64,000 nt of DNA, from positions 12,974 to 76,973 of the forward strand of contig SFKY01000004.1 in NCBI GenBank assembly GCA_004554665.1, given 5' to 3'. How positions within the stretch are numbered: position 1 is the first letter of the stretch; each line of letters begins with the position of its first letter. Positions 8,612 through 18,172 of this stretch are shown here, one piece after another. This DNA is from Bacteroidales bacterium. GTDB taxonomy: Bacteria > Bacteroidota > Bacteroidia > Bacteroidales > Bacteroidaceae. The notes under the pieces were generated by a model. The model was not told where the DNA came from and did no database searches. It worked only from the letters and a program-made list of their open reading frames with translations. Position numbers and translations under genes: made by a program.

Positions 8612-9208
8612 ATGATGAAAAAATCAGCATTATTGTTATTATTCGGTCTGTTGTTGTGTTGCGGATGCAGCGATGATGATGGCGACTATAATACGGTCGT
8701 GACAATACAGCCAGACCCGGTGATGGTACCATGTGGGTTGCCGGATGCGTTTATGAGGATGGAAACAGGATTTAAAGGTGTGGATCATACCGGTAAGGCT
8801 TTCTATTTCAGAGGTATCAGGGATTTTGATTACGAGGAGGGCTATGAATATGTGGTCAGCATCCATGTAACACCCGCCCAGGTGTTTGAATCAGGTGATA
8901 TGATGTCCGAAACCTACACACTGAATAGGATTATCAGCAAGACTTATGTGGGTATCTCGGATGAAGGAACCTATGAGGTAACCTATAGGGCTACGCTCAC
9001 CTGCGAACAATACATCCCTTATTTGGATGTAGTAAATGTGGATACGGGAGAAAAAGATAGGTTCCTGTTAGGTGAAATAGATGGTTTTGATGCAGAAGCG
9101 CATACTTTTCCATGTACACTGCGTGTAAGAATCTATCCGAACATCAAGCTCACACAAAGTTTTACAGGGCATACTTGCCTGTATCGCCTTGTCAGCGTAG
9201 AAGAGTAA
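8612..9208 (+). CDS. DUF4377-domain lipoprotein
   Basis: 198 residues from the ATG at 8612 (an in-frame ATG at 8615 is equally usable). An upstream extension to 8558 is open but would spoil the signal peptide. Hydrophobic segment and lipobox (LLLCCGC), then an acidic SDDDGD spacer. Residues ~50-115 contain FDYEEGYEY and TYTLNRIISK, the hallmark of DUF4377, a small domain found in Bacteroidetes lipoproteins, often near META-domain proteins. A second, less typical beta-rich part follows. The gene is noticeably more AT-rich than its neighbours, which hints at recent acquisition. Function unknown. Confidence 0.75.
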   Translation: MMKKSALLLLFGLLLCCGCSDDDGDYNTVVTIQPDPVMVPCGLPDAFMRMETGFKGVDHTGKAFYFRGIRDFDYEEGYEYVVSIHVTPAQVFESGDMMSETYTLNRIISKTYVGISDEGTYEVTYRATLTCEQYIPYLDVVNVDTGEKDRFLLGEIDGFDAEAHTFPCTLRVRIYPNIKLTQSFTGHTCLYRLVSVEE

Positions 9209-9238
9209 GGGTAGAAATGTCGATAGGACATCGTATAT

Positions 9239-9281
9239 CCGCCCCCAAAAAGTCCCAAAGGATGTGGCTTTTTGGGGGCGG
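9239..9281. terminator. Terminator hairpin with A/T-rich stem base
   Basis: CCGCCCCCAAAAAG (9239-9252) pairs perfectly with 9268-9281; the stem itself carries the A and T runs. It is 30 bp past the DUF4377 gene stop. Confidence 0.75.
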
Positions 9282-9364
9282 ATAAGTTATTTTATCAGAA
9301 ATCGGGGGTGAGATTCGATATTTTTTTGTAATATTGCAAGAATAACAAATCATAGAATCATACC

Positions 9365-10801
9365 ATGTGTAAACGACTTGTATTGGCTGTCGCAGCCCTG
9401 TGTGTGGCGCTGGCAGCAGAGAGTAAGGTAAGATTGTCGCATCTTGTAGGCGACAATATGGTGTTGCAGCAAAATTCGGAAGCCCGCCTGTGGGGATGGG
9501 ACGACCCCGGTAAGGAAATCAAGGTGACGGTGTCGTGGGCGAAGACTGTCTACAAGACCACCGCCGACAAGGACGGCAAGTGGCTCGTGGCAGTAGCCAC
9601 GCCGGCAGCCAGTTACACCCCGCTCTCCATCACCTTCGACGATGGAGAGAAGACCACCATCGGCAATATCCTGTCGGGCGAGGTGTGGGTGTGTGCCGGA
9701 CAGAGCAATATGGAGATGCCGATGGCAGGTTATGACAACTGCCCCACGGAGGGCTATAATGCCGAGATGGTCAACGCACGCCAGTATCAGGGCATCCATT
9801 TCTGTACCCTGCCCATGTCGAGGAGTGCGAAACCCAAGGATGATGCCAACTGCAAGTGGCGGGTGGTGGCTCCCAACACAATCGGGATGCTGTCGGCCGT
9901 GGGCTATTTCTTCGCCCAGAATGTCAACCGTGCGCTCGACATCCCCGTGGGACTGATCGTGGCGGTCAAGGGAGGCTCGCGCGTGGAGGCATGGCTGGAT
10001 TATGACAATCTGAAGGCGCATACCGACGAGCCGCTGGACGAGCCCAGTATGAAGCAGCGATACGGCTACAACTGGAAATGGCCGTTGGTGTGGGGCAATG
10101 CCACGTTCCACCCCATCCTCAACTATACGGTCAAGGGCATCCTCTATTACCAAGGCTGCTCCAATGTGGAGATGGGTACGGAGCATTATGCTGAGCGACT
10201 CAAGCTGTTGGTAGAACAGTGGCGCCGCGACTTTGGTTTGGGCGAGATACCTTTCTATATTACCCAGATTACTCCTTTCATATATGCCGGCAATCGTAAT
10301 GGCGACTTGCGTGGACGATTGATAGAGCAACAGATGAAAGCCTCGAAGACCATTCCCAATGCCGGAATCGTGTGTACCCAGGACTTGGTCTATTCGTGGG
10401 AGGGCTGGCAGATACACCCTGCACAGAAGAGACAGGTGGGCGAGCGACTGGCTTACCAAGCCCTGAACAAGCAGTACGGACTGACCAGCATCCAGTGCGA
10501 GAGTCCCGAATATGAGCGGCTCACCGTCTCCAACGACACTTGCTACATCCAGCTCCGCAATATGTACAAGGGATTCTCCCTCTTGTCCAATTGCGATCTC
10601 AAGGGCTTTGAGGTGGCAGGAGAAGACCGCGTATTCCACCCCGCCAAGGCGCGCGCCAAGGGCAAGAACATCGTATGGATGACATGCCCGGAGGTGAAAA
10701 AGCCTGTAGCCGTGAGGTATTGTTTCAGAAACTGGCAGACGGGCAATGTCTACAACACCGCCATGCTGCCCCTTTCGCCCTTCCGAACAGACGACTGGTA
10801 A
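9365..10801 (+). CDS. Sialate O-acetylesterase-type SGNH carbohydrate esterase
   Basis: 478 residues with a signal peptide (MCKRLVLAVAALCVALAAES). Residues ~25-100 form the N-terminal beta domain with LVGDNMVLQQ, typical of the family. The SGNH block I motif is GEVWVCAGQSNMEMPM with nucleophile S114; the C-terminal IHPAQK stretch supplies the catalytic histidine. A central domain has YYQGCSNVE. Family members remove O-acetyl groups from sialic acid or plant cell-wall sugars, in the periplasm or outside. The next genes (NUDIX, then GH106) follow closely on the same strand; with a rhamnosidase next to it, acetylated pectin is a likely substrate (inference). Confidence 0.88.
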   Translation: MCKRLVLAVAALCVALAAESKVRLSHLVGDNMVLQQNSEARLWGWDDPGKEIKVTVSWAKTVYKTTADKDGKWLVAVATPAASYTPLSITFDDGEKTTIGNILSGEVWVCAGQSNMEMPMAGYDNCPTEGYNAEMVNARQYQGIHFCTLPMSRSAKPKDDANCKWRVVAPNTIGMLSAVGYFFAQNVNRALDIPVGLIVAVKGGSRVEAWLDYDNLKAHTDEPLDEPSMKQRYGYNWKWPLVWGNATFHPILNYTVKGILYYQGCSNVEMGTEHYAERLKLLVEQWRRDFGLGEIPFYITQITPFIYAGNRNGDLRGRLIEQQMKASKTIPNAGIVCTQDLVYSWEGWQIHPAQKRQVGERLAYQALNKQYGLTSIQCESPEYERLTVSNDTCYIQLRNMYKGFSLLSNCDLKGFEVAGEDRVFHPAKARAKGKNIVWMTCPEVKKPVAVRYCFRNWQTGNVYNTAMLPLSPFRTDDW

Positions 10802-10812
10802 TATTTACAACT

Positions 10813-11334
10813 ATGCATATACTCGAAAAATTCGGCTTCTGCCCCGTTTGCGGCAGTGCCCATTTCAAACCCGTGTCGGAGAAAAGCATGCTGTGCGAGA
10901 ACTGTGGATTCGAATACTTCGTCAATCCCAGTGCCGCCACGGTGGCCTTCATCCTCAACAGTAAGGGCGAGCTACTCGTGGAGCGTCGCAAGCGCGAGCC
11001 GGCGAAAGGTACGCTGGACCTGCCCGGCGGCTTTGCCGACATGGACGAGACGGCCGAGCAGGGCGTTGCCCGCGAGGTGCTGGAGGAGACCGGCCTGACA
11101 GTGACCCACGTGCAGTATCTCTTCAGTCTGCCCAACAAGTACCGCTACAGCGGCATCGACATCCCCACGCTCGATATGTTTTTCTGCTGCGAGGTGAGCG
11201 ATGTGTCCACGCTGCGCGCCGATGACGATGCGGCCGAGGTGCTGTGGGTACCCCTGCACGAGATTCATACCGAGCAGTTTGGGCTGCGCTCCATCCGTCA
11301 GGGACTTATAGACTTTATCAAGCAGCATACATAA
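10813..11334 (+). CDS. NUDIX hydrolase with zinc ribbon
   Basis: 173 residues. The start is the ATG at 10813, 11 bp after the esterase stop; the longer open frame from 10675 overlaps the esterase and is rejected. A zinc ribbon is formed by C10, C13, C28 and C31. The Nudix box runs from G73 through E79, R87-E88, E91-E92 and G94 (REVLEETG) and fits GX5EX7REUXEEXGU. Such proteins hydrolyse nucleoside diphosphates linked to another group in the cytoplasm; the zinc ribbon resembles NADH pyrophosphatase. No signal peptide. Its place inside a glycan-degradation gene run is probably incidental or for sugar nucleotide clean-up. Confidence 0.88.
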   Translation: MHILEKFGFCPVCGSAHFKPVSEKSMLCENCGFEYFVNPSAATVAFILNSKGELLVERRKREPAKGTLDLPGGFADMDETAEQGVAREVLEETGLTVTHVQYLFSLPNKYRYSGIDIPTLDMFFCCEVSDVSTLRADDDAAEVLWVPLHEIHTEQFGLRSIRQGLIDFIKQHT

Positions 11335-11353
11335 TACATTTTTATATATTGCC

Positions 11354-14300
11354 ATGAAAACTTCTATTAGACACTTTGCGGTGGCGGGACTGATGCTCTG
11401 TGCGTTGCCCACGCTGTCGCAACCGTCGGCATCTTTGCTCGATGGTTTTACCCAGCCTCCCCATGAGGCACGTCCCCGTGTGTGGTGGCACTGGATGAAC
11501 GGCAACATCTCGCGTGAAGGCATCTACAAGGACCTCACTTGGATGCACCGCGTGGGCATAGCAGGCTTCCATCTCTTCGATGCGGGTCTCTCTACGCCCC
11601 AGATTGTGCCGAAGCGCATCACGTATATGACTCCCGAGTGGAAAGACTGTTTCCGCTACGCCCTGCATCTGGCCGATTCGCTCGGCATGAGTGTCGCCAT
11701 CCCCAGTTCGCCGGGGTGGAGCAACACCGGCGGGCCGTGGGTGAAGCCTGAGAATGCCATGAAAAAACTCACTTGGCGCACTCTTCGACTCAAGGGAGGA
11801 CAGAAGATCTGTGAACCGTTGCCCGACCTTTTCACCACCACGGGCATATTCCAGAATGTGGCCAAGGCCGACATCGACCGTTTTGTCTGTGCCAAGGATG
11901 TGGCGGTGGTGGCGGTGCGGTTGCCCGAGGCCGACAGAGACCTGCGCGACCTCCAGGCCACCGTGCAGGCCAGCAATGGCACGCCCACGGTGAAAATGCT
12001 GACCGATGGCGACCTGAACCAGAGCGTGCGCATTGGCCCCGATACCGACGGGCGGCTCTATGTGCAATACCGTTTTGACCGTCCCCAGCAGATCAAGGCC
12101 CTCTCCATAGCCGACGGGCGGTGGCGTAGTACGTGGAACAGTTGGAGTGCTCCCGTGCTCTACCATCTCGAGTCATCGGCAGACGGCACCCATTTTACCC
12201 GGGTGTGTGATATCCCACAGAGCGGAGCCCCCCAGCAGACCATCGACATACCACCTACCACCGCCCAGTATTTCAGAGTGGTGTGCGACGAGCCGGAGGC
12301 CGACAAGACGGGCACCTTCTTCAACCTCTCGGAACTGGTGCTCTATACCACCGGCCGCATCCATTTTGCCGAAGAGCGGGCCGGTTTCACCTCGTTTGGT
12401 GACCTCGACCTTTTCCCCATTCCCTCTGTGACCGACCTGCCTACAGTAGACGATGTAGTGGTACTTACCGACCATGTGGATGCCGATGGCCGGCTGCAGT
12501 GGGAAGCGCCGCCGGGCAATTGGATGGTCTATCGCTTTGGGTGGTCGCTTACGGGCAAGAAAAACGGACCGGCTTCTCCTGAGGCTACCGGACTGGAGGT
12601 CGACAAGATGGATGCCGTCGCCGTGCGCGACTTCTTTGAGCATTATCTTGCCATGTATCACGATGCGTCGGGCGGAGCCATCGGCGACCACGGCGTGCGT
12701 TACCTCCTCATCGACAGTTATGAGGCCGGCAACCAGACGTGGACCCCCAGATTGCCCCGCGAGTTTGAACGCCGCCGCGGCTACAGCCTCTACCGGTGGT
12801 TGCCGGTGCTGGTGGGCCAGCCGATAGGCAGTGTAGCGCAGAGCGAGCAGTTCTTGTACGACTGGCGGCAAACCATCGGCGAGTTGTTGGAGGAAAACCT
12901 GTACGGTGTGGCGGCTGAGGTGGCTCGTGAACACAAGTTGGGCACCTACTTCGAGTCGCATGAGAACGGCCGGCAGCTCTTGGCCGACGGCATCGCCATC
13001 AAGTCCCGGGCAGACATTCCGATGGGCGCCATGTGGGCTGAGAAACGGGCCGACTTGAGCATGTATGAATGTGATATCCGTGAGACCGCCTCGACTGCCC
13101 ATATCTACGGCAAGCGTATGGTGGCCGGCGAGGCGTTTACTGCCGACGGACGCAAGGAGACTTGTTACACCTTCTATCCAGGCAACCTCAAACCCATCGC
13201 CGATTATCTCATGGGCTGCGGCCTCAACCGCTTTGTCATCCACGAAAGTGCCCATCAGCCGGTGGATGGCAAGCGTCCGGGACTGGCGCTGGCCATCTAC
13301 GGACAGTGGTTCAACCGCCATGAGACTTGGGCAGAGTATGCCAAGGTGTGGACAGACTATCTTGCCCGAAGCAGTTATATGCTCCAGCAGGGCGATTATG
13401 TCGCTGATGTGGCCTATTATTATGGCGGCGACAACAGTGTCAACGGACGCTTTGGGCACAATCATCCCAAGGTACCGCGCCAGTACAGTTTCGACTATGT
13501 CAACCCCCAATCACTCATTCAGGAGTTCGGTTTCGACGGTACCCATCTCGTCACCCGGGCGGGAATGAAGTACCGCCTGTTGGTCATCGACCCTCAGGTG
13601 ACCCATGTCACAGTGCCCGAGTTGCGCAAGCTGGCCCAACTGGCGCGTGCAGGTGCTCCCATCTGTGGCAATCGTCCCACCGTGCAGCCCAATCTGATGG
13701 GTGACGATGCCGAGTGGCAGCGGTTGGTGGCCGATATATGGGATGCAGGCCGCCCCCATGTCATCACAGGCAAGACGGTGGCCGAGGCGCTCGACATGCT
13801 GGGCGTAGCGCCCGATTTCTGTTACAATCAGCAAGACAGCATCCGATGGATTCACCGCCGTACCGCCGATGCCGACATCTACTGGGTGGCCAATGCGCGC
13901 GACGAGGCGTTGCAGACCGCTTTCTCATTACGGGTGAGCGGCAAGCGCCCGGAACTCTGGAACGCTGAGGATGGTACCGTGAGACCGGTGGGCTATGCTA
14001 TCGCCGACGGTCGCACCACCGTGCATGTGGATATGAAACCCTACGATGCCTTCTTCCTGGTCTTCAGGGATGAGGCCACCGCTGCGTCATACACCCCGGC
14101 TGTGGAGCAAGAGCTGCCCGTGCTCACGCTCGATACAGACTGGACCGTGAGGTTCCAGGAAGGGATGGGAGCCCCCTCCGGAGCGGTGCCCATGCCTCGC
14201 CTCCAGTCGTACACAGAGATTGACGATGAGGCCATTCGCTATTTCTCGGGCACAGCCACTTATGAGAAGACGTTCTCCCTGCCCACCAAGATAGACAAGC

Positions 14301-14611
14301 GCAGCCGCTATGTGCTCGATTTGGGCGCGGTGGGCTGCATGGCCGAAGTGACCCTCAACGGACAGCAGCTCGGAACGTTGTGGAAGCAGCCCTATACCAT
14401 CGACCTGACCCCCGCATTGAGGAAAAAGAACAACCGCTTGCAGGTGAAAGTCGTCAATCTCTGGGTCAACCGCGTGATTGGCGACAAGCAGCCCGGCGTT
14501 AAGCAAAAGTACACGTGGGCTTCTTACAACGGAGCATTCCGCGCCACATCGCCTCTCCATCCATCGGGACTCATGGGACCTGTCCGGCTGGTGCAGGTCG
14601 CACCCCGGTAA
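11354..14611 (+). CDS. GH106 alpha-L-rhamnosidase
   Basis: 1085 residues, 19 bp after the NUDIX gene. Signal peptide MKTSIRHFAVAGLMLCALPTLS. The GH106 signature is strong at the N-terminus: EARPRVWWHWMNGNIS, GIAGFHLFDAG and SPGWSNTGGPWV, then DSYEAGNQTW near residue 457 and FESHENGRQL near 534, acidic stretches expected in the active site. The C-terminus is a beta-sandwich (YEKTFSL, GQQLGTLWKQPY, GLMGPVRLV), the carbohydrate-binding-like domain found at the end of these enzymes. It releases L-rhamnose from pectic glycans such as rhamnogalacturonan. Expected location is periplasm or cell surface. Confidence 0.92.
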   Translation: MKTSIRHFAVAGLMLCALPTLSQPSASLLDGFTQPPHEARPRVWWHWMNGNISREGIYKDLTWMHRVGIAGFHLFDAGLSTPQIVPKRITYMTPEWKDCFRYALHLADSLGMSVAIPSSPGWSNTGGPWVKPENAMKKLTWRTLRLKGGQKICEPLPDLFTTTGIFQNVAKADIDRFVCAKDVAVVAVRLPEADRDLRDLQATVQASNGTPTVKMLTDGDLNQSVRIGPDTDGRLYVQYRFDRPQQIKALSIADGRWRSTWNSWSAPVLYHLESSADGTHFTRVCDIPQSGAPQQTIDIPPTTAQYFRVVCDEPEADKTGTFFNLSELVLYTTGRIHFAEERAGFTSFGDLDLFPIPSVTDLPTVDDVVVLTDHVDADGRLQWEAPPGNWMVYRFGWSLTGKKNGPASPEATGLEVDKMDAVAVRDFFEHYLAMYHDASGGAIGDHGVRYLLIDSYEAGNQTWTPRLPREFERRRGYSLYRWLPVLVGQPIGSVAQSEQFLYDWRQTIGELLEENLYGVAAEVAREHKLGTYFESHENGRQLLADGIAIKSRADIPMGAMWAEKRADLSMYECDIRETASTAHIYGKRMVAGEAFTADGRKETCYTFYPGNLKPIADYLMGCGLNRFVIHESAHQPVDGKRPGLALAIYGQWFNRHETWAEYAKVWTDYLARSSYMLQQGDYVADVAYYYGGDNSVNGRFGHNHPKVPRQYSFDYVNPQSLIQEFGFDGTHLVTRAGMKYRLLVIDPQVTHVTVPELRKLAQLARAGAPICGNRPTVQPNLMGDDAEWQRLVADIWDAGRPHVITGKTVAEALDMLGVAPDFCYNQQDSIRWIHRRTADADIYWVANARDEALQTAFSLRVSGKRPELWNAEDGTVRPVGYAIADGRTTVHVDMKPYDAFFLVFRDEATAASYTPAVEQELPVLTLDTDWTVRFQEGMGAPSGAVPMPRLQSYTEIDDEAIRYFSGTATYEKTFSLPTKIDKRSRYVLDLGAVGCMAEVTLNGQQLGTLWKQPYTIDLTPALRKKNNRLQVKVVNLWVNRVIGDKQPGVKQKYTWASYNGAFRATSPLHPSGLMGPVRLVQVAPR

Positions 14612-14621
14612 GCACAAAAAT

Positions 14622-14658
14622 GTAACACCGTCCAAGGCCGCTGCCCGGACGGTGTTAC
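14622..14658. terminator. Bidirectional terminator between convergent genes
   Basis: GTAACACCGTCC (14622-14633) pairs with 14647-14658, followed by CGTTTTA; AAAAA precedes the stem, so it can serve both the GH106 gene and the minus-strand Sus operon. Confidence 0.75.
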
Positions 14659-14703
14659 CGTTTTAGATACCTATGGGTTAGGCTTTATAGCCTTCTTGTT
14701 GCC

Positions 14704-16374
14704 TTATTTCTTCACAAACTTCATGCCCTCGCTGTTGCTGCCATTGTAGTTGGCCTGATAGATCAGGTCATAGACCGAGTTGCCGTGTACGATGCTGGCA
14801 GGGTCTGATGAGGTAGCCTTGGCGATAGACAGTCCGCAGACATAGTACTTGCCTATCTTCTGACCGTCGGGGAGGAAGTTGTACTGCAGCGTGCGCATGT
14901 CGCCGCTCAGCTTGAACCAAATCCACGCATAACCCGTAGCGGAGAAGTCGAGCGGAGAGAAGTTGTAGCCGCCCCATGAGAGGCCGGAAGTGGTCTCAGG
15001 CAGGTAGACAGCATACGGATTGGCTGTCTGGCCGGTGGGCTGAGGCTCTCTGGCATCTACCATGAAACCTACCTTTACCGTGTGGGCATCGTAGTCGATG
15101 GCCACGGTTCCGCTCATGATGGTATTGAAGTAAAGTCCCTTCACACCGATATTGTTGGTGTAGACTGAACCATCCTCATCGGTCAGCGTCTCAGCCTTCA
15201 GCGGAGCTCCGAAGTTCACCGTGGTCACGTTGGCTCCCTCGCTGCCGCCATAATACTTGTTGGGGTCGAAGCGTTTGGAGTACAAGTCCCACTCGCCCAT
15301 GAAGTCTGCCGGACCAATCTGCGTGATGGTGTACTTGCGGCCGTTGTCGAGCGTCATGGTTCCCTTTCTTACACTGCCGGAGGTGTTGGCCTCGATGGTG
15401 ATGGTGCCGTTGGCAAGCGCCATCCACTTCGGGCCGTCCACAAAGTTACCCAATACGTCGGTGATGGTATGCGCTGCATCGTCCATCCACAGGTCGTACT
15501 CTCTGGAGTCAAAGTCTACGGTAGATGTCACAGCGTTTTCCTGACCGGGCTGTATGGCCGAAGCGGTGAAAAGGCCTGAGAAAGCAGAATTGTCGATGGT
15601 CGCGCCTACCGTCACGTCCTTGAATCCGGCGGTGCTGGGCCATACCAGCGCGTAGGCGGTGGCTGTCTTGGCTTGTGCGTCTACCGATGTGGGCGTAATC
15701 ACAATGTCGCCAAACTCAGAGGCACCGGGCTCGCTGCTTGTTACGGCCTCGGCCAGTTCCACGCATGCCTTGTTGATGAGGCTGCTGCTGCCATCTTTCT
15801 GCTTCAGCGTAATCTTGGTATTGGTGAGCGAGGGAGCATCGGCATCGTCGGGGAACTGCACCGTGAGTTTGACGATAGCTGTCTTGTAAGCCAGTGTGAC
15901 GTTGGCGCTTTCGCCCACGGGCGCTGAAGCCGCCAGACAGGTATGCTTGCGGATGAAGTCCTCGGTTCCGTCTTGCGAACTCAAGTCATCCACCACGGGC
16001 TTGTTGTCGTAGTTGATGCTGTTGGCAGGATTGTCCCAGTAGAGGAGCATGGTCGTGGCCGCATTGGGCACAGCGATGTTGCGGCCGCTGAAGGTTGCCG
16101 TGCCGCCGTCGGCTTTCTCGCACAGCAGGGTCTGCTGGCGCCCTACCTTTTGGCCGGCACTGTTCACGAAGTTGACGCGCAGGATATCGTTGGCCGCAAA
16201 GGTGCTGACAGCGCCGAAACCTCTTTGCGAGGGCATGGCTGCCGTTACGGTCAGGTTTTTGTAGCTGGCATCCCGGTCAGAGAACTGTTTTACATCCTCA
16301 GCGCCGTCATCGCATGCGGCAAAGGCAAACAGTGCCACCAGAATGGAAGCGTATGACAATAGTTTCTTTTTCAT
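14704..16374 (-). CDS. Surface lipoprotein of the Sus operon (SusE/F position, fimbrillin-like N-terminus)
   Basis: 556 residues. Lipobox ALFAFAAC; the acylated cysteine is followed by DDGAED, an acidic stretch compatible with surface export of Bacteroidetes lipoproteins. Residues ~35-270 resemble Mfa/fimbrillin-like domains (repeated beta strands, ATAYALVWPS). Residues ~320-350 (GTITIEANTSG, GTMTLDNGRKYTITQ) look like a BACON or IPT-type sandwich, and the rest is a predicted beta domain. It is the third gene after susC and susD on the same strand, the place of SusE/SusF, so a glycan-binding role at the surface is inferred. Confidence 0.72.
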   Translation of the reverse strand: MKKKLLSYASILVALFAFAACDDGAEDVKQFSDRDASYKNLTVTAAMPSQRGFGAVSTFAANDILRVNFVNSAGQKVGRQQTLLCEKADGGTATFSGRNIAVPNAATTMLLYWDNPANSINYDNKPVVDDLSSQDGTEDFIRKHTCLAASAPVGESANVTLAYKTAIVKLTVQFPDDADAPSLTNTKITLKQKDGSSSLINKACVELAEAVTSSEPGASEFGDIVITPTSVDAQAKTATAYALVWPSTAGFKDVTVGATIDNSAFSGLFTASAIQPGQENAVTSTVDFDSREYDLWMDDAAHTITDVLGNFVDGPKWMALANGTITIEANTSGSVRKGTMTLDNGRKYTITQIGPADFMGEWDLYSKRFDPNKYYGGSEGANVTTVNFGAPLKAETLTDEDGSVYTNNIGVKGLYFNTIMSGTVAIDYDAHTVKVGFMVDAREPQPTGQTANPYAVYLPETTSGLSWGGYNFSPLDFSATGYAWIWFKLSGDMRTLQYNFLPDGQKIGKYYVCGLSIAKATSSDPASIVHGNSVYDLIYQANYNGSNSEGMKFVKK

Positions 16375-16471
16375 GATGCTTTGTTTTTTGTTAGGTTTGT
16401 TTCCTTGTTGGCCGGGGCGGGCAGATGGTCTGTGACCTGCTGCCCGCTTTGGCCTACTTGTTCACTCTGGT

Positions 16472-18148
16472 TTATTCGATAGTCTTCCAGTAGGGATTGC
16501 CCAGACGCTCCTTTTGCGGAATCTCCCATGTGAAGTGTGAGATGCCCGTGTTGCTCCAGTGGTTGGCACCACGTGGGTTTTGGGCACCCCAGCGCTTCTG
16601 GTTGAAGAACGCCCAGTCGCCTTCGCCCCACATCTCGATGCGCCACTGCAGCTTGATCATGTCCATCAGGCTCTTGCCGGCCATCGTGTTGGCGCAAGTC
16701 ATGGTTTCTGCGCCCGGCAATGTGCGTGCAGCGAGCAGCTTGTCGAGCGTCTCCTTGGCCTTGGCCTCCTGACCGCTCTGTGCGTACGCCTCTGCCAGCA
16801 TCAGCCATACGGCCGAGGAGCGCAGATAGATGTTGTCGGAGGTGGTGTACTGGTTGGTATGGTTCTTCCCGTTGTGCTCGATGGCCGAGCTTGCGGCCCA
16901 CTTCAGCGTGGTGTAGGCCGGGATGGTGTAGGAGAACCATGTAGAGTCGTTGTTCTCGTAAGAGTAGATGGGATAGTTCTCGAAGTCTTCAGACAGAATG
17001 CAGGCCTTGCGGCAGTCGTTGTCCGACAGAGCGTCGTAGATACCCTTGTCCACTTGGTAGTAGCCGCTGGGTCCATTCTTGAGGGTGTTGAAGCCACAGT
17101 TGGTCCAGAAGATGTTGGACGAGCCGCGGGCACCGCCAAAGATAGCCTCCGGATTCTTTTCCAGGTTGTAGAAGGCATTCTCCTCAGCATTAAACTCCTT
17201 GCCGCACCATCCGTTGTCGTTGCGGGCGGCCACACTGGGCAGCAGCGCCTCGTTCATGCCATAGTCCTCGGCCTTGATAAAGTTGGGATAATGGGTGAGC
17301 AGGTCGTTGGCAGCTTCGATTACGGTGCTGTAATCCTTCATGTCCAGCGCGGCACGGGCACGATAGTACTGGGCCACGCCGCAGTCGATGGCGTAGATCT
17401 TGTCTGACTCCTTGCCTACGAGATACCCCTTGTCGCCGAGGTCAGACTCGTGGAAACTCTTCACAGCCTTGGCAAAGGCATCCTTGATCCAAGCCCATGT
17501 GTCGGCCACCGACAGCGGCTCTTTGGGTGAGTTGTAGGCGTAGGTATCGTAGATAGGCCAGCCCTGCTTGGTGGTCGATGTCACGTCCTGCAAGTCGGTA
17601 TAGCGCTCCATCAGCGCCAGATAGCCTATGGCCTGCATGGTAAGGCACTGTGCCTGATACCGTTTCATGAGTTTGTTTTCGCCCACGTTCTCGTCGGTGA
17701 GGTATTCCATCGGCTTGAGGGCAGCCGCAATCTTGTAGACCGGCCCCAGATAGTAGCCATAGTTCTGGATATCGTCATCGCTCTCCCAGTAGGTCACGCT
17801 GGGGCTGTTCTGGTACCACTGGTTGTAGGTACCCTTAAAGGCAGAGGTGCCCTCTACCACGTCGCCAGACTGGATGAAGCGGCGTAACTCGAAGTTAGAC
17901 TCATACGCATAACTGTTGGAGTAGCCTCCGTTGAGCGCGGCGTTGTAGATATTGATGTAGCCGGGCAGTCCGCTCACCATACCTTCGAGCACCAGTTTGA
18001 TTTTCTCTTCATCTCCTTCTTGCAGAAGCTTGTTGATATCGTCATCCGTAAAGTAGTTGGGATTGGTGACATCGAGCTTGCCGCTACATGCCGTGAGCCC
18101 TATGGCACACAGGGCTATGGCAAATATGTTTTTGAATATCTTTTTCAT
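16472..18148 (-). CDS. SusD/RagB-family glycan-binding lipoprotein
   Basis: 558 residues. Lipobox ALCAIGLTAC, then a short spacer. It has the helical TPR-type SusD core (YRARAALDMKDYSTVIEAANDLL is part of it) and the C-terminal SusD block (YLRSSAVWLMLAEAYAQSG, WEIPQKERL). SusD proteins sit on the outer surface as a lid over SusC and capture oligosaccharides. It starts 24 bp after susC and ends 97 bp before the third lipoprotein, consistent with one transcript. Confidence 0.92.
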   Translation of the reverse strand: MKKIFKNIFAIALCAIGLTACSGKLDVTNPNYFTDDDINKLLQEGDEEKIKLVLEGMVSGLPGYINIYNAALNGGYSNSYAYESNFELRRFIQSGDVVEGTSAFKGTYNQWYQNSPSVTYWESDDDIQNYGYYLGPVYKIAAALKPMEYLTDENVGENKLMKRYQAQCLTMQAIGYLALMERYTDLQDVTSTTKQGWPIYDTYAYNSPKEPLSVADTWAWIKDAFAKAVKSFHESDLGDKGYLVGKESDKIYAIDCGVAQYYRARAALDMKDYSTVIEAANDLLTHYPNFIKAEDYGMNEALLPSVAARNDNGWCGKEFNAEENAFYNLEKNPEAIFGGARGSSNIFWTNCGFNTLKNGPSGYYQVDKGIYDALSDNDCRKACILSEDFENYPIYSYENNDSTWFSYTIPAYTTLKWAASSAIEHNGKNHTNQYTTSDNIYLRSSAVWLMLAEAYAQSGQEAKAKETLDKLLAARTLPGAETMTCANTMAGKSLMDMIKLQWRIEMWGEGDWAFFNQKRWGAQNPRGANHWSNTGISHFTWEIPQKERLGNPYWKTIE

Positions 18149-18172
18149 ATCGTTGTGATTGATCGTATGTAG

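Noticed and set aside
12173..13510. 445-residue minus-strand frame inside GH106
   Set aside because: Antisense shadow of a clear GH106 enzyme.
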